From JBGTIS01 sp041745535 (GTDB lineage: Bacteria; Bacteroidota; Bacteroidia; Cytophagales; Cyclobacteriaceae), in NCBI GenBank assembly GCA_041745535.1, contig JBGTIS010000175.1:1-64000 (forward strand): a stretch of 64,000 nt of DNA. Reading direction: 5' to 3'. Shown here in pieces: positions 47,169 through 56,321 of the stretch. A program made the position numbers and the translations under genes. The first letter of the stretch is position 1. Each line of letters begins with the position of its first letter. The notes under the pieces are model-generated. The model did no database searches. It worked only from the letters and a program-made list of their open reading frames with translations, and had not been told where the DNA came from.

Positions 47169-48383
47169 TTAAGGGTTAAGAATAATCCGGAAGGTAGTAC
47201 CCACATCTATTTCAGAGCTTTTCACAAATATTTTGCCCTTATGGTAATGTTCTATAATGCGTTGCGCAAGCGAAAGGCCCAGGCCCCAACCCCGGCGTTT
47301 GGTGGTGTAACCCGGAGCAAACACCTGCTTTATTTTTGATTTGGGAATGCCTTTACCGGTATCGGTGATATCGAGCAGTATCTTTTGTTCCTTTCCCTGT
47401 TGTAAATTAATCGTAATGGTGCCAATCCCGCTCATCGCGTCAATCGCGTTTTTACAGATATTTTCAATTACCCAATCGAATAATGGTTTGTTGATTTTTG
47501 CGTATAATTTCTCCGATTCGGTATTCAGATAAATATTTACTTTGGTTGAAATTCGGGTTTGCAGGTAGGTAATGGTGTTTTTTACCACTTCAAAAATATT
47601 TTCTTCCTGAAGGGTAGGCAAAGAGCCAATATTAGAAAATCGGGATGTAATCATTTCAAGCCGGGCTATATCTTTCTCCAGTTCCTTAATAATATCATCA
47701 TCGTATTTTTCCGGATCCGATTTAAAAAACTCTATCCACGCCATCAGCGATGAGAGTGGTGTGCCCAACTGATGGGCGGTTTCTTTAGCCATTCCAGCCC
47801 ACACCCTGTTTTGTTCGGCGGCTTTGGAATAACTGAAAATGATAAAAGCCAAAATGGCAAATCCTGCAATTACTGAGAGCTGAATATAAGGATAATATTT
47901 GAGCTGGGTTAATAATTCAGAATTCTTGTAATACACGTAGTTATAATCGTAAATTTCACCGTTAGGAAGCCGAAGTTCCAGTTCGATGGGGTCGTGTTCG
48001 GCTTTCATGGAAGTTATTTCTTCTGCAACCAGGCTGTTTTTTTCTTCCTGACTAATATCGTTGGGTACTTCAAAACCTAAATTGCGGCTGTTGTTGTAAT
48101 TTCCATTCCGGTCCGTCAGGATAACCGGAATGCTTGTATTGGGTACAATAATTTCCTGGTTCAGGAAGGTAATTTCAGAGTTATTTTCATTGGCGGCAAA
48201 CTCAATGGATTTGGCATAAAGGTTTATCAGTCGCTCTTCCCGGTCTTTTAGTTCTTCCACTAAAATGTTGGTATAATAAATAGAAGAAATAGCGATGATA
48301 ATAGCCACCAGAATTACGGCATATTTGAAGCCACTTCTGTTTTTGTATAGGTCATTCGCACTGTTTTTTTGCGATTTTTTCAT
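47169..48383 (-). CDS. membrane sensor histidine kinase
   Basis: A 404-residue kinase. Two membrane helices (about 20-40 and 165-185) flank a periplasmic sensor domain of about 120 residues. The dimerisation motif is ETAHQLGTPLSSLMAWIEF with phospho-acceptor His204; the ATPase domain has N-box ENICKNAIDAM, G1 DTGKGIP and G2 GWGLGLSLA. The HisKA form is the ETAHQLGTPLSSL type often seen in Bacteroidota. No response regulator is adjacent: the next upstream genes are an ABC-2 exporter. It is an orphan kinase and its partner lies elsewhere. Confidence 0.92.
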   Translation of the reverse strand: MKKSQKNSANDLYKNRSGFKYAVILVAIIIAISSIYYTNILVEELKDREERLINLYAKSIEFAANENNSEITFLNQEIIVPNTSIPVILTDRNGNYNNSRNLGFEVPNDISQEEKNSLVAEEITSMKAEHDPIELELRLPNGEIYDYNYVYYKNSELLTQLKYYPYIQLSVIAGFAILAFIIFSYSKAAEQNRVWAGMAKETAHQLGTPLSSLMAWIEFFKSDPEKYDDDIIKELEKDIARLEMITSRFSNIGSLPTLQEENIFEVVKNTITYLQTRISTKVNIYLNTESEKLYAKINKPLFDWVIENICKNAIDAMSGIGTITINLQQGKEQKILLDITDTGKGIPKSKIKQVFAPGYTTKRRGWGLGLSLAQRIIEHYHKGKIFVKSSEIDVGTTFRIILNP

Positions 48384-48489
48384 AATCTGGTGCCTTCCAA
48401 AGTAGCCAGGAGGTTGAAATTTTTTAAAATCATTAAGCTAACGCCCTTTTCGTAAAATCATTATGAGGCGGTACAAATGAAAATGCTAT

Positions 48490-49809
48490 TTATCGGTTTG
48501 AAAAAAGCCATTTACCCAAGGTTTTGTAATTTACTTTAGAACCATGAATCAGGATACCCACCCGGTAAATTCGTCCGGCCACCCAGGTAGTCAGAATAAA
48601 TCCACCAACCAGTAGCGACATGGAAAGTACAATTTGCCAAACCGGCACGCCAAACGGGATGCGCATCATCATTACAATAGGGGAGGATAAGGGAATCATG
48701 GAGGTCCAGAATGCCAGTTTTCCGTCAGGATCCTGTAAAACCGCCGTCAAAATAATTATGGAAAAAATGAGTGGAGCCGATATGGGAAGGGTGAATTGCT
48801 GGTAATCGGTGTCGGTATCGGCAGCGGAGCCTACGGCCGCAAACATGGCGCTGTACAGCAGGTAACCTCCTAAAAAATAAAACACAAATGAAAATACAAT
48901 CAGCGGAATATTTACCGTATCTATCACGTCTTTTATTTTCTTGGCTGCTTCTGCTCGTTCTCTTTCCGCTTCCGGTAATTTAGATATAATTTCTGTCTGC
49001 GTGGCCTCAGTTAACTGGTCTACATTCAAAGTGGCCATTACAATACCGGAAATGGTAAAAGTAAGCAATAACCAGAGCGTAAGCTGCGTTAACCCAACCA
49101 GCGCCACGCCAATAATTTTACCCAGCAAAAGCTGAAAAGGACTTACCGATGAAATAATAATTTCAACAATTCTGGTTGTTTTTTCTTCTATTACTCCCCG
49201 CATAACTTGTGTGCCATACAGGAAAATAAATCCGTAAATCATAAAAGAGGCTACATAACCCACCAGCGTGGCTACATCAGCATTTCCTTTTTTTTCATCA
49301 CCTTCCAGCAGATTAATAGTTTTTAGCGCTACATGGGCATCCAGGTTATCCAGCGTTGACTTATCAATTCCTGAGCGTGCCAGTTTAATGTCTTTGATAT
49401 TTTTCTCTAACATGCCTTCAATGCTTTTTGAAAGCACAATACTGGGATTCGACTCTGAAAAAAAAGTGATGCCTTCAGGATTATTCACATCAAAATCAGG
49501 GAGATACAACAAACCGTACCGATTTTGCGAAGAAAAATCTGATTTGGCATCTTCCAGCGGACTATGAATAAGCTCGTATTCCAGGTTCCCATCTACCATT
49601 CTGCCATTGGTAAAATGGTTGGCCAGGAGGCCACTTTCATCAATCACGCCGATTACCTTTTCATCAGAAATATCGGAGGAGGCCAGCCAGATGGGAACCA
49701 GAATAATGCTGGCAAAAATAAGCGGTCCCAGAAACGTCATGGCAATAAAGGACTTTTTTCTGACCCTGGTTAAATATTCTCTGGCAATGATCAATCCTAT
49801 CTTATGCAT
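48490..49809 (-). CDS. ABC-2 type permease (NatB-like)
   Basis: A 439-residue membrane protein with one N-terminal helix (about 22-42), a long extracytoplasmic domain and five or six helices in the second half. The arrangement is that of NatB/YhaP-type ABC-2 exporters. It overlaps the ATPase gene by 8 bases (49802-49809). Closest known systems export sodium or lipid-like compounds, but the substrate is unassigned. It contains the segment GVIEEKTTRIVEIIISSV, characteristic of this permease class. Confidence 0.88.
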   Translation of the reverse strand: MHKIGLIIAREYLTRVRKKSFIAMTFLGPLIFASIILVPIWLASSDISDEKVIGVIDESGLLANHFTNGRMVDGNLEYELIHSPLEDAKSDFSSQNRYGLLYLPDFDVNNPEGITFFSESNPSIVLSKSIEGMLEKNIKDIKLARSGIDKSTLDNLDAHVALKTINLLEGDEKKGNADVATLVGYVASFMIYGFIFLYGTQVMRGVIEEKTTRIVEIIISSVSPFQLLLGKIIGVALVGLTQLTLWLLLTFTISGIVMATLNVDQLTEATQTEIISKLPEAERERAEAAKKIKDVIDTVNIPLIVFSFVFYFLGGYLLYSAMFAAVGSAADTDTDYQQFTLPISAPLIFSIIILTAVLQDPDGKLAFWTSMIPLSSPIVMMMRIPFGVPVWQIVLSMSLLVGGFILTTWVAGRIYRVGILIHGSKVNYKTLGKWLFSNR

Positions 49810-50719
49810 GGTTTTCTTCTTTTACTATCCTGACAAAGATGTCGTGAATACTGGGTAATACTTCCTCAAACGCGTGAATTTCAACATTATGCTGAATCAG
49901 TTCGGTGAGCAAATGATTTGGAATTCTTTCCGAATCAATTTTAATAAATGTCTGGTAAAAATTATCCTCCGCGGGTTTGGTGTCTAACACCTGATAACCG
50001 GCCGAAAGGCCCTCAATCGTATTTTTGTGAATAAGCTGATAGGTATGCGATTTGAAATGGTTTTTAATTTCTTTTTTAGGACCTTCCAGTACTTTTTCCG
50101 ACTTATTAATTAAAGCAATATGGCTACATAGTTCTTCTACCGATTCCATTCGGTGGGTAGAAAAAATAATGGTTTTTCCCTGTTGCCTGAGGTCAAGAAT
50201 TTCATCGCGGATCAGGTTGGCATTTACCGGATCAAAACCAGTAAAAGGTTCATCCAGAATTACAATATCGGGGTCGTGTACCACCGTGGCGATAAATTGT
50301 ATTTTTTGCTGCATCCCTTTGGAAAGGTCCTCTATCTTTTTCTCATACCATCCATGAATGGAAAGTTTTTCAAACCATAGTTTGATTCTACTTACTGCTT
50401 CCTGGGTTTTCAGCCCTTTTAATCGAGCCAGATATAATAATTGCTCGCCTACCTTCATTTTTTTATATAGTCCGCGTTCTTCCGGCAGGTATCCTATTCT
50501 CCGGATATCATCTTTGTGTAGTGGATGACCCTCAATTAAAATCTCACCTTCATCGGCCACAATAATCTGGTTAATAATACGGAGAAAAGTGGTTTTACCA
50601 GCACCGTTTGGACCTAATAAACCATAAATTGATTGCTGAGGAATGGAAAGGCTAATATTTTTAAGTGCCTGATGATTGGCATATTTTTTAGAAATGTTTC
50701 TAGCTTCAAGTATATTCAC
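49802..50719 (-). CDS. ABC transporter ATP-binding protein (NatA-like)
   Basis: A 305-residue ATPase, starting at GTG. Walker A GPNGAGKTT, the signature LSKGMQQK (a variant of LSGGQ, normal in this class), and Walker B VILDEPFTG are intact. The last 80 residues are the DUF4162-type C-terminal domain of the NatA/YhaQ class. It overlaps the permease gene, so stoichiometric synthesis is likely. The region upstream is non-coding for 715 bases. Confidence 0.9.
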   Translation of the reverse strand: MNILEARNISKKYANHQALKNISLSIPQQSIYGLLGPNGAGKTTFLRIINQIIVADEGEILIEGHPLHKDDIRRIGYLPEERGLYKKMKVGEQLLYLARLKGLKTQEAVSRIKLWFEKLSIHGWYEKKIEDLSKGMQQKIQFIATVVHDPDIVILDEPFTGFDPVNANLIRDEILDLRQQGKTIIFSTHRMESVEELCSHIALINKSEKVLEGPKKEIKNHFKSHTYQLIHKNTIEGLSAGYQVLDTKPAEDNFYQTFIKIDSERIPNHLLTELIQHNVEIHAFEEVLPSIHDIFVRIVKEENHA

Positions 50720-50921
50720 AAATTTTGTCAGGTTATAATTCGATTGTTAACAGAATCGATATGCTTATAGCGATTTTGTTCTTGATCACTAAAATTACAG
50801 AACAATTTTCTCCTTAAAATAGTATTAGTAAAAATTATTTTACCAATATTTTTGTTAGAAATTAAGCTGTAAGGCTATTCAAAAATAAGGACATACTTTT
50901 GAAAACAAGAAAGAATGTTCA

Positions 50922-50954
50922 GGTTTCCCTTGTTTTATTTACGAAAGGGAAACC
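50922..50954. repeat. perfect 10-bp inverted repeat
   Basis: GGTTTCCCTT at 50922-50931 and AAGGGAAACC at 50945-50954, with a 13-base A/T loop. No T run follows on either strand, so it is not a standard terminator; it could be an operator, a processing hairpin or the end of a small RNA. Confidence 0.6.
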
Positions 50955-51286
50955 GGAAATCAGGATAAGCGGCAGGTACAGGAATAGTAGGCCAGGAAAT
51001 TAAAACTCAGGCATGGATATGTAATAGGGAATTAATGACATCAAATCCCGGAAAAATGAGGAAAGCAGCGTAACTAAAAAATTGTTTTTTGTTACAGGTT
51101 GACATTAGCTTTTGTAATTAAAAAAAAACAATGCACATAAGGATATAAAAAGCAATTAAGATAATATAAACTTTTCTTGATCTTTTTTTTACTTTTCCAA
51201 AAATTAAGCGATCAATACCAAATTTTGTTCTTGATTCATATGGAGTTTTCATTCTATTAAAAATTTTACAGTTACTGAATGTTGAA

Positions 51287-51336
51287 TATTAATTTAATGT
51301 TAAGCCAATGTTAACTTAATGTTACGTAATTATTAA
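51287..51336. promoter_or_regulatory. five hexamers at exact 11-base spacing, Pho-box-like
   Basis: TATTAA (51287), TGTTAA (51298), TGTTAA (51309), TGTTAC (51320) and TATTAA (51331), each start 11 bases from the last. On the minus strand the core reads TTAACA with 5-base spacers, the exact arrangement of PhoP boxes in Bacillus and close to PHO boxes in general. It lies about 98 bases before the TPR lipoprotein start. Regulator unknown; an OmpR/PhoB-type protein is the natural candidate. Confidence 0.5.
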
Positions 51337-51434
51337 CAAAAAGTATGAAAAAAATTGAGAATTATCAAGTATTGATCAGTTTTTAACTATTATTTCATGT
51401 AATAATTTTTAAGTTTTAACTAAAAATTAATTAA

Positions 51435-52487
51435 TTGTCAAATTCGTATAACATCCTGCCTTGTTTGATAAATATTTGTTTAATAACAGGTTATTGTATC
51501 CTGTTTTTTGGCTGTGGCAGCAAAGAAAAAAAACGAGACTCCTTTTTATTAAAAGGCAATTTAAAGCTGTCAGCCAGGGAATACCAGGAGGCAATCCGGT
51601 ATTATCAGGAGGCCATTCAGGCAGATTCCGGTTTTGCGGAAGCCTATAACAATTTGGGAATTACTTACTATGAAACCGGTAAATTTGGTCAGGCTATTGA
51701 CAACTATACCAAGGCCATTCAATTAAAGCCTGGGTATACAGATGCCTACTTCAACCGTTCGAATGCCTATTACGATAGTAAAAATTACAGGAAAAGTATA
51801 GCCGATCTGGATACGGTACGCGCAAACTTTCCTGATTCGGCCTATGTACATTTTTCGTATGCGCTCACCCTGTCGGCCCTACATCAATACGAAGAAGCAA
51901 TCAGTTCTTTAAACCGTGCCATCGCGCTGGACAGCACCAACGATGAATCGTTTATCAACCGGGCAACCATGTATTATTATTTGAAAGATTACAAAATAGC
52001 TGTTAACGATTTAACCAGGGCAGTCTACCTCAATGAACAGGCTGGTGATGCCTATAACGTGCTGGGATTAATCGCGACCGAACAGAATAATTATGAAGAG
52101 GCCGCCACCTACTTTGAAAAAGCACTCGACAACAGCCCATATCAGCCCTATTTTTTAAATAATCGTGGTTTTTTGTATCTGCAAACCGGCAATTATGAAA
52201 AAGCCCGGGAGGATATCAACAAAAGTATAACCCTTGATCCTTCTAACGGTTATGCCCTTCGGAATAAAGGCATTTATTATTTAAAAATTAATGAACCTGT
52301 TGAAGCCATAAGGGTGTTGCAAGCAGTGTTACAACAAGACGAAAATATCTCCGATATATATTATTATCTGGGCATGGCCTACGCGGCGGATAAGCAACCT
52401 GAAAAAGCGTGCAATGCCTGGAAAACATCAGCGCAAAGGAATGAGGAACTTGGAAAAAAAGCATTACAGGTCCATTGCGCTCAATAA
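51435..52487 (+). CDS. TPR-repeat lipoprotein
   Basis: A 350-residue lipoprotein. No ATG is suitable: the frame starts with a TTG at 51435, directly after an in-frame stop, and a TTG at 51462 is an alternative. The signal ends at lipobox FFGC near residue 27. The mature part is about nine tandem TPR units (AYNNLGITYYETGKFGQAI, AYFNRSNAYY, AYNVLGLIATEQNNYEEA and others). TPR lipoproteins of this kind are scaffolds; the partner is unknown. It follows the 11-base phased array and is convergent with ppiD. Confidence 0.85.
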   Translation: MSNSYNILPCLINICLITGYCILFFGCGSKEKKRDSFLLKGNLKLSAREYQEAIRYYQEAIQADSGFAEAYNNLGITYYETGKFGQAIDNYTKAIQLKPGYTDAYFNRSNAYYDSKNYRKSIADLDTVRANFPDSAYVHFSYALTLSALHQYEEAISSLNRAIALDSTNDESFINRATMYYYLKDYKIAVNDLTRAVYLNEQAGDAYNVLGLIATEQNNYEEAATYFEKALDNSPYQPYFLNNRGFLYLQTGNYEKAREDINKSITLDPSNGYALRNKGIYYLKINEPVEAIRVLQAVLQQDENISDIYYYLGMAYAADKQPEKACNAWKTSAQRNEELGKKALQVHCAQ

Positions 52488-52495
52488 CTATAAAA

Positions 52496-52522
52496 AAAGC
52501 GCATTCTTGGGAAACGCGCTTT
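52496..52522. terminator. convergent terminator between TPR lipoprotein and ppiD
   Basis: AAAGCGC at 52496-52502 pairs with GCGCTTT at 52516-52522, with an extra internal TTC/GAA pairing. On the minus strand it is followed by seven T, terminating ppiD; on the plus strand the T run is short. Confidence 0.7.
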
Positions 52523-52543
52523 ACTTTAGTTGGGTATAAATTA

Positions 52544-54652
52544 TTAATAGAACTTATACCGGTTATCTTCAATGTCGGCAAATTTGCGGATTGCCTCTGA
52601 AATTTCAAAACCACTTCTTTGCTGGCGCTGTTGTTGAAGTTGGGTTCTGTAGGAGGAATAATCAGCTATTTCAGGAGCGGGTGTCAGTGCTTCCAGTTCA
52701 AAAACCAAAACTCCGTTTTCACCAATAAAAGGCTCGGAAATCTCACCTTCTTTCAGAGAAAATACTTTTCCGACAGCTTTCGGGTCAAACCCAATTCCGG
52801 TAAGTGCATTGGAAGTAATTTTTAAATCGCTGGTATTGTATACGCTGGCATCTTCGCCATAGTTAGCGGCCCTTTCGTCGAGCGTGCCCGAAATGCCACG
52901 CAGTTTTTCCGCTATTATTTTACCTTTTTCCTGAGCTTTTACCTTTTCAGCAATTTCTTCACGTACGTTGTCAAGCGAAGCTGTACCTTTTTCCTGACGG
53001 CCGGTAAGCAGGGCAATAACATAGCTGTTTTCCATTTCAAATACCTGGGAAATATCTCCTATAGAAGCTTCGGTGTAGGCCCAGCGAATTATGGGTCTGG
53101 CATTGCCATCAATACCATTAATAAAAGTAGCGTTAGGCGCGACATCTATTGCGGATAATATAGAAAGTGAGTCAGCCTGAGCCTGCTTGTTAAATTGTTC
53201 GGCATTGCTTACGCTACCTGCAAATAAATCCGCTTTTCTAAATGCCTGGTTTCTTGTATTATCACTGGGGTAAATTTCGCGGTTAATAGCGGCAATCCGG
53301 TAAAGAGTATTGGTTTTAGCTTCGGTAACCTTGATAATATGATAACCATATTCAGTTTTAACTAACTTGTTCACCAGCCCGGGCTCATTGCGGGAAAATA
53401 CCGCGTTTTCAAAAGGTTCTACCATTCTACCTTCAGAAAACCATCCTAAATCACCGCCTTGGGCGGAAGAAGGATCATCGCTGTTCTGTTGCGCGATTGT
53501 TTCAAAATTACCCCCATTTTTAATTTCATCTAACAAGCCCCGCGCTTTTTTGCGGGCTTCCGCATCAGAGACATCATCGCTGGTTTTTATAAGAATATGG
53601 CTTGCTTTGGCCCAGTTAACAGTATCCTCTGTAATTTCGGAAACTTTAAACAGTGTATAAACATTTCCTTCAAGGTAAGGACCGTATACTTCACCTTCGG
53701 TAAGATTATTACCCGCATTATTAGTAAGGGTGGCTGGTATTTCATTTATTTTATAGCTGCCAAAAGGAGTGCCGCTATCGGTATTCAGGCTGGCAAATGT
53801 GGAGTCGTTATTAGCTGTTTTAAAATTGTTTTTCACCTTCGCGATATCTTCCTGTATCATGGCCGTATCCTGTTCGGAAGGAATTACGGGAAAAGCGACA
53901 TAATTCACATTCACACCTTCTTCTACTTTATAATCTTCCTGGTGGTTATCCAGATAACTTTGCAGTTGGGCATCTGTAACGTTTACGGCTGAATCGCTAA
54001 TGGCATAAAAGGGCACATACAAATACTTTACTTCAGCGATTGTATTTTCTTCCTTGTACTTATCTTTAGCTTCGGCTGTAGTAATATAATTGGACATCAC
54101 AAGCAGGTTATCGTATTTAAGGCGCAGGCGTGAAGGTCCCAGGTTACTTTCAAAATTATACCAGGCAAGCTGTTGTTGCTGCGGCATGGTTTTTAGGTTT
54201 TGCAGATAATTAATTACCTGTTCCCGATTAAACTCCCCGGTTTCTGGGTTGGTAAATGCCTGTCGCAATTCAGGACTGATGTTATTACCCTGTACCATAT
54301 CTATGATTTCTTCATTTGAGATGGTTAGTCCCAAAGCATCATACTGCTTTTGGAAAGCAATTTCAGCTATTAATTTATCCCATGCCTGCTGGCGCAACGA
54401 ATTCATTTCTCTTTCGGTAGGGGCACGACCTGTATTTAAGGTCCAGTTGTATTTCATTTCTTCAATTGCCTGCTGGTATTGGGTAACCGAAACAGTAGTA
54501 CCGGCTATTTCACCTACATCGTTGTTTCTACCGCCGCTAAACGGACTGTTATTAGAAAGGAACAGGTCGGTACCTATGAATAGGATAAGGCCCAAGGCTA
54601 CAAAACCAACTACTATTATTGTTTTCTCGCGTATCTTACTGATTAATGCCAT
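52544..54652 (-). CDS. ppiD: PpiD-type peptidyl-prolyl isomerase (SurA_N, rotamase)
   Basis: A 702-residue inner-membrane-anchored chaperone. A single N-terminal helix spans about 11-31. The SurA-like chaperone region is at about 50-250, and the parvulin rotamase domain lies at about 347-442 with ASHILIKTSDD, then GGDLGWFSEGRMVEPFE and KTEYGYHIIKV, the conserved ends. A second parvulin-like region toward the C-terminus is degenerate. It helps fold outer-membrane proteins in the periplasm. It is the last gene of the coaX-to-ppiD cluster, 73 bases after the CorC-like gene. Confidence 0.92.
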   Translation of the reverse strand: MALISKIREKTIIVVGFVALGLILFIGTDLFLSNNSPFSGGRNNDVGEIAGTTVSVTQYQQAIEEMKYNWTLNTGRAPTEREMNSLRQQAWDKLIAEIAFQKQYDALGLTISNEEIIDMVQGNNISPELRQAFTNPETGEFNREQVINYLQNLKTMPQQQQLAWYNFESNLGPSRLRLKYDNLLVMSNYITTAEAKDKYKEENTIAEVKYLYVPFYAISDSAVNVTDAQLQSYLDNHQEDYKVEEGVNVNYVAFPVIPSEQDTAMIQEDIAKVKNNFKTANNDSTFASLNTDSGTPFGSYKINEIPATLTNNAGNNLTEGEVYGPYLEGNVYTLFKVSEITEDTVNWAKASHILIKTSDDVSDAEARKKARGLLDEIKNGGNFETIAQQNSDDPSSAQGGDLGWFSEGRMVEPFENAVFSRNEPGLVNKLVKTEYGYHIIKVTEAKTNTLYRIAAINREIYPSDNTRNQAFRKADLFAGSVSNAEQFNKQAQADSLSILSAIDVAPNATFINGIDGNARPIIRWAYTEASIGDISQVFEMENSYVIALLTGRQEKGTASLDNVREEIAEKVKAQEKGKIIAEKLRGISGTLDERAANYGEDASVYNTSDLKITSNALTGIGFDPKAVGKVFSLKEGEISEPFIGENGVLVFELEALTPAPEIADYSSYRTQLQQQRQQRSGFEISEAIRKFADIEDNRYKFY

Positions 54653-54725
54653 TATTTTTTTACGTTTAAAATCTGCAAAGTAAATCTTTTGCTAAACAAA
54701 ATCAAAATGCTATTTATGGTTTCCT

Positions 54726-56027
54726 TTAGTCTTTATCAGCATCCGTGGATATGGTTAACCGAACGTTGTCAATCCGGTTTTCCCGCATGGTCATAATTGT
54801 AAACGTAAAAGGATACGCTTTAATTACTTCGCCCGATTTGGGAATATCTTCTGTAATAGAAAGAATATATCCGCCTAAGGTATCATAATCACCCATCGGG
54901 ATTTTCCATTTATACTTTTCATTCAGATAGTCAATTTCGTGGCGGGCACTTATTAAAAAGGTTTTATCGTTAATTTTTTGTTCTATCCAGTCTTCATAAT
55001 CATGTTCGTCCTGTATATCGCCAAATATTTCTTCAATAATATCCTCTATACTTACAATACCGGATGTGCCGCCAAATTCATCTACCACTAATGCCAGGCT
55101 TTTGTGCTCAGTAATGAACTGAACAAGCAATTCGTTGGCGGGATTGGTTTCAGGTACGATGATAATAGGCGTTAATATATCCTGTATGGTTTTTGGTTTT
55201 TTAAACAGTTCAAGCGAATGGGTGTAACCAATAACTTCGTCGATAGAATCCTTATAAATAACTATTTTGGAATGGCCGCTTTCTGTAAATGCCTTTTTAA
55301 GGTCTTCTATTTCGTCTTCTATATCAATGGCAACCACCTCTGTACGTGGAATCATACATTCGCGAACTTTTATGGATTTGAACTCAAGCGCATTGTTAAA
55401 TATTTTAGTGTCGACCAGGTTGGAGTTTTTCGCGGCATTTTCTATTTCTTCCTGCTCAACCTGCCGGATGCTTTGTATGAAATTATTCAGATCTGTTAAT
55501 CCGAATACAGGTTTATCTTCAGAATAGTCGAGCCGCAATATATGCACAATGGTAAGCCTAGATAACCATACAATAATGGAAACTAACGGGTACATTAAAT
55601 AATAAATAACCGTAACAGGAATGGCGAACAAGGTAAGCAGCCGGTTTGGATTCGATAGAAAAACACTTTTCGGAGTAAATTCCGCCGTAATCAGTACCAG
55701 AAAGGTAGATACGATTGTTTGCAGTATCAGGATGAGGGCATCGCTTCTTAACTGCTCAGGCAGTAAACGGGTAATTAAGGGTTCCAGCAAATCGGCCATA
55801 AAAATACCATAAACCACCAGGGCAATGGTATTACCAATCAGTGTGGTTCCGATAAACCGGGAGGGTTTTCGCATATAGCCTGATAATAATCTTCCAGCTA
55901 GAGTTCCCTGGTTGCGCTGTACCTCAATCTGAAGTTTATCGGCAGAAATAAACGCGATTTCAACCCCAGAAAAAATAGCCGAAAATATGAGGGAAATAAC
56001 GATAATGTAAATCGAATTATAATCCAT
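54726..56027 (-). CDS. CNNM/CBS/CorC_HlyC-domain membrane protein (GldE-like)
   Basis: A 433-residue protein of the hemolysin family. The CNNM transmembrane domain covers residues 1-190 with the FSGVEIAFISADKLQ segment near residue 20, then a pair of CBS domains (about 205-330, including IPRTEVVAIDIED and ILTPIIIVPET), then a CorC_HlyC domain at about 345-430 (DYDTLGGYILSITEDIP). In Bacteroidota the gliding protein GldE belongs here; other members are linked to magnesium efflux. Which one this is cannot be told from sequence alone. Confidence 0.88.
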   Translation of the reverse strand: MDYNSIYIIVISLIFSAIFSGVEIAFISADKLQIEVQRNQGTLAGRLLSGYMRKPSRFIGTTLIGNTIALVVYGIFMADLLEPLITRLLPEQLRSDALILILQTIVSTFLVLITAEFTPKSVFLSNPNRLLTLFAIPVTVIYYLMYPLVSIIVWLSRLTIVHILRLDYSEDKPVFGLTDLNNFIQSIRQVEQEEIENAAKNSNLVDTKIFNNALEFKSIKVRECMIPRTEVVAIDIEDEIEDLKKAFTESGHSKIVIYKDSIDEVIGYTHSLELFKKPKTIQDILTPIIIVPETNPANELLVQFITEHKSLALVVDEFGGTSGIVSIEDIIEEIFGDIQDEHDYEDWIEQKINDKTFLISARHEIDYLNEKYKWKIPMGDYDTLGGYILSITEDIPKSGEVIKAYPFTFTIMTMRENRIDNVRLTISTDADKD

Positions 56028-56098
56028 ATTTACAAAGTGGTAGCCATGCTTTCAGATAAAAAAGGTAATAATACAATGATACCACATGCAATAAATGT

Positions 56099-56320
56099 TT
56101 ATTTTCTAATCCTGTTTATTTTAATTTTTTTCTTTACCTCAGGATTAGCTGCTTGCGATTGTCGTAATTTTTTTATGCGCAATTGGTACCAAACCAATAA
56201 AATGGTAGATAACATGAAAATCCAGTATGAGTACACGAGCCCCACTGTCATGAGTTGGTGTACCCCGATAATGAAGAATCCGATAGCCAAAGATATAAGA
56301 ATTGTATTAAATAAGCGCAT
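56099..56320 (-). CDS. hypothetical small membrane protein
   Basis: A 73-residue protein from the ATG at 56320, just one base after the lptC stop, so translational coupling is likely. The frame runs 36 bases further back into lptC, which is less plausible. Two membrane helices, ILISLAIGFFIIGVHQLM and SYWIFMLSTILLVWY, are followed by a strongly basic tail (KKLRQSQAAN...KKKIKINRIRK). I recognise no family. The position in the envelope cluster suggests, but does not show, a role in LPS export or membrane protein assembly. Confidence 0.65.
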   Translation of the reverse strand: MRLFNTILISLAIGFFIIGVHQLMTVGLVYSYWIFMLSTILLVWYQLRIKKLRQSQAANPEVKKKIKINRIRK

Positions 56321-56321
56321 A

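Larger units (their letters stand above)
50720..51434. other. 715-base non-coding region with a phased repeat array
   Basis: No open frame. Two items stand out: an inverted repeat at 50922-50954 and an array of five hexamers at 51287-51336 (both annotated separately). The remainder is AT-rich with short A and T runs. The gap is divergent: the NatA-like gene reads away to the left and the TPR lipoprotein to the right. Confidence 0.5.

Noticed and set aside
52621..52825. Opposite-strand frames within ppiD, susC, cydA and other large genes
   Set aside because: They are shadows in other frames without family signatures, and the strongly supported gene runs through the same bases.
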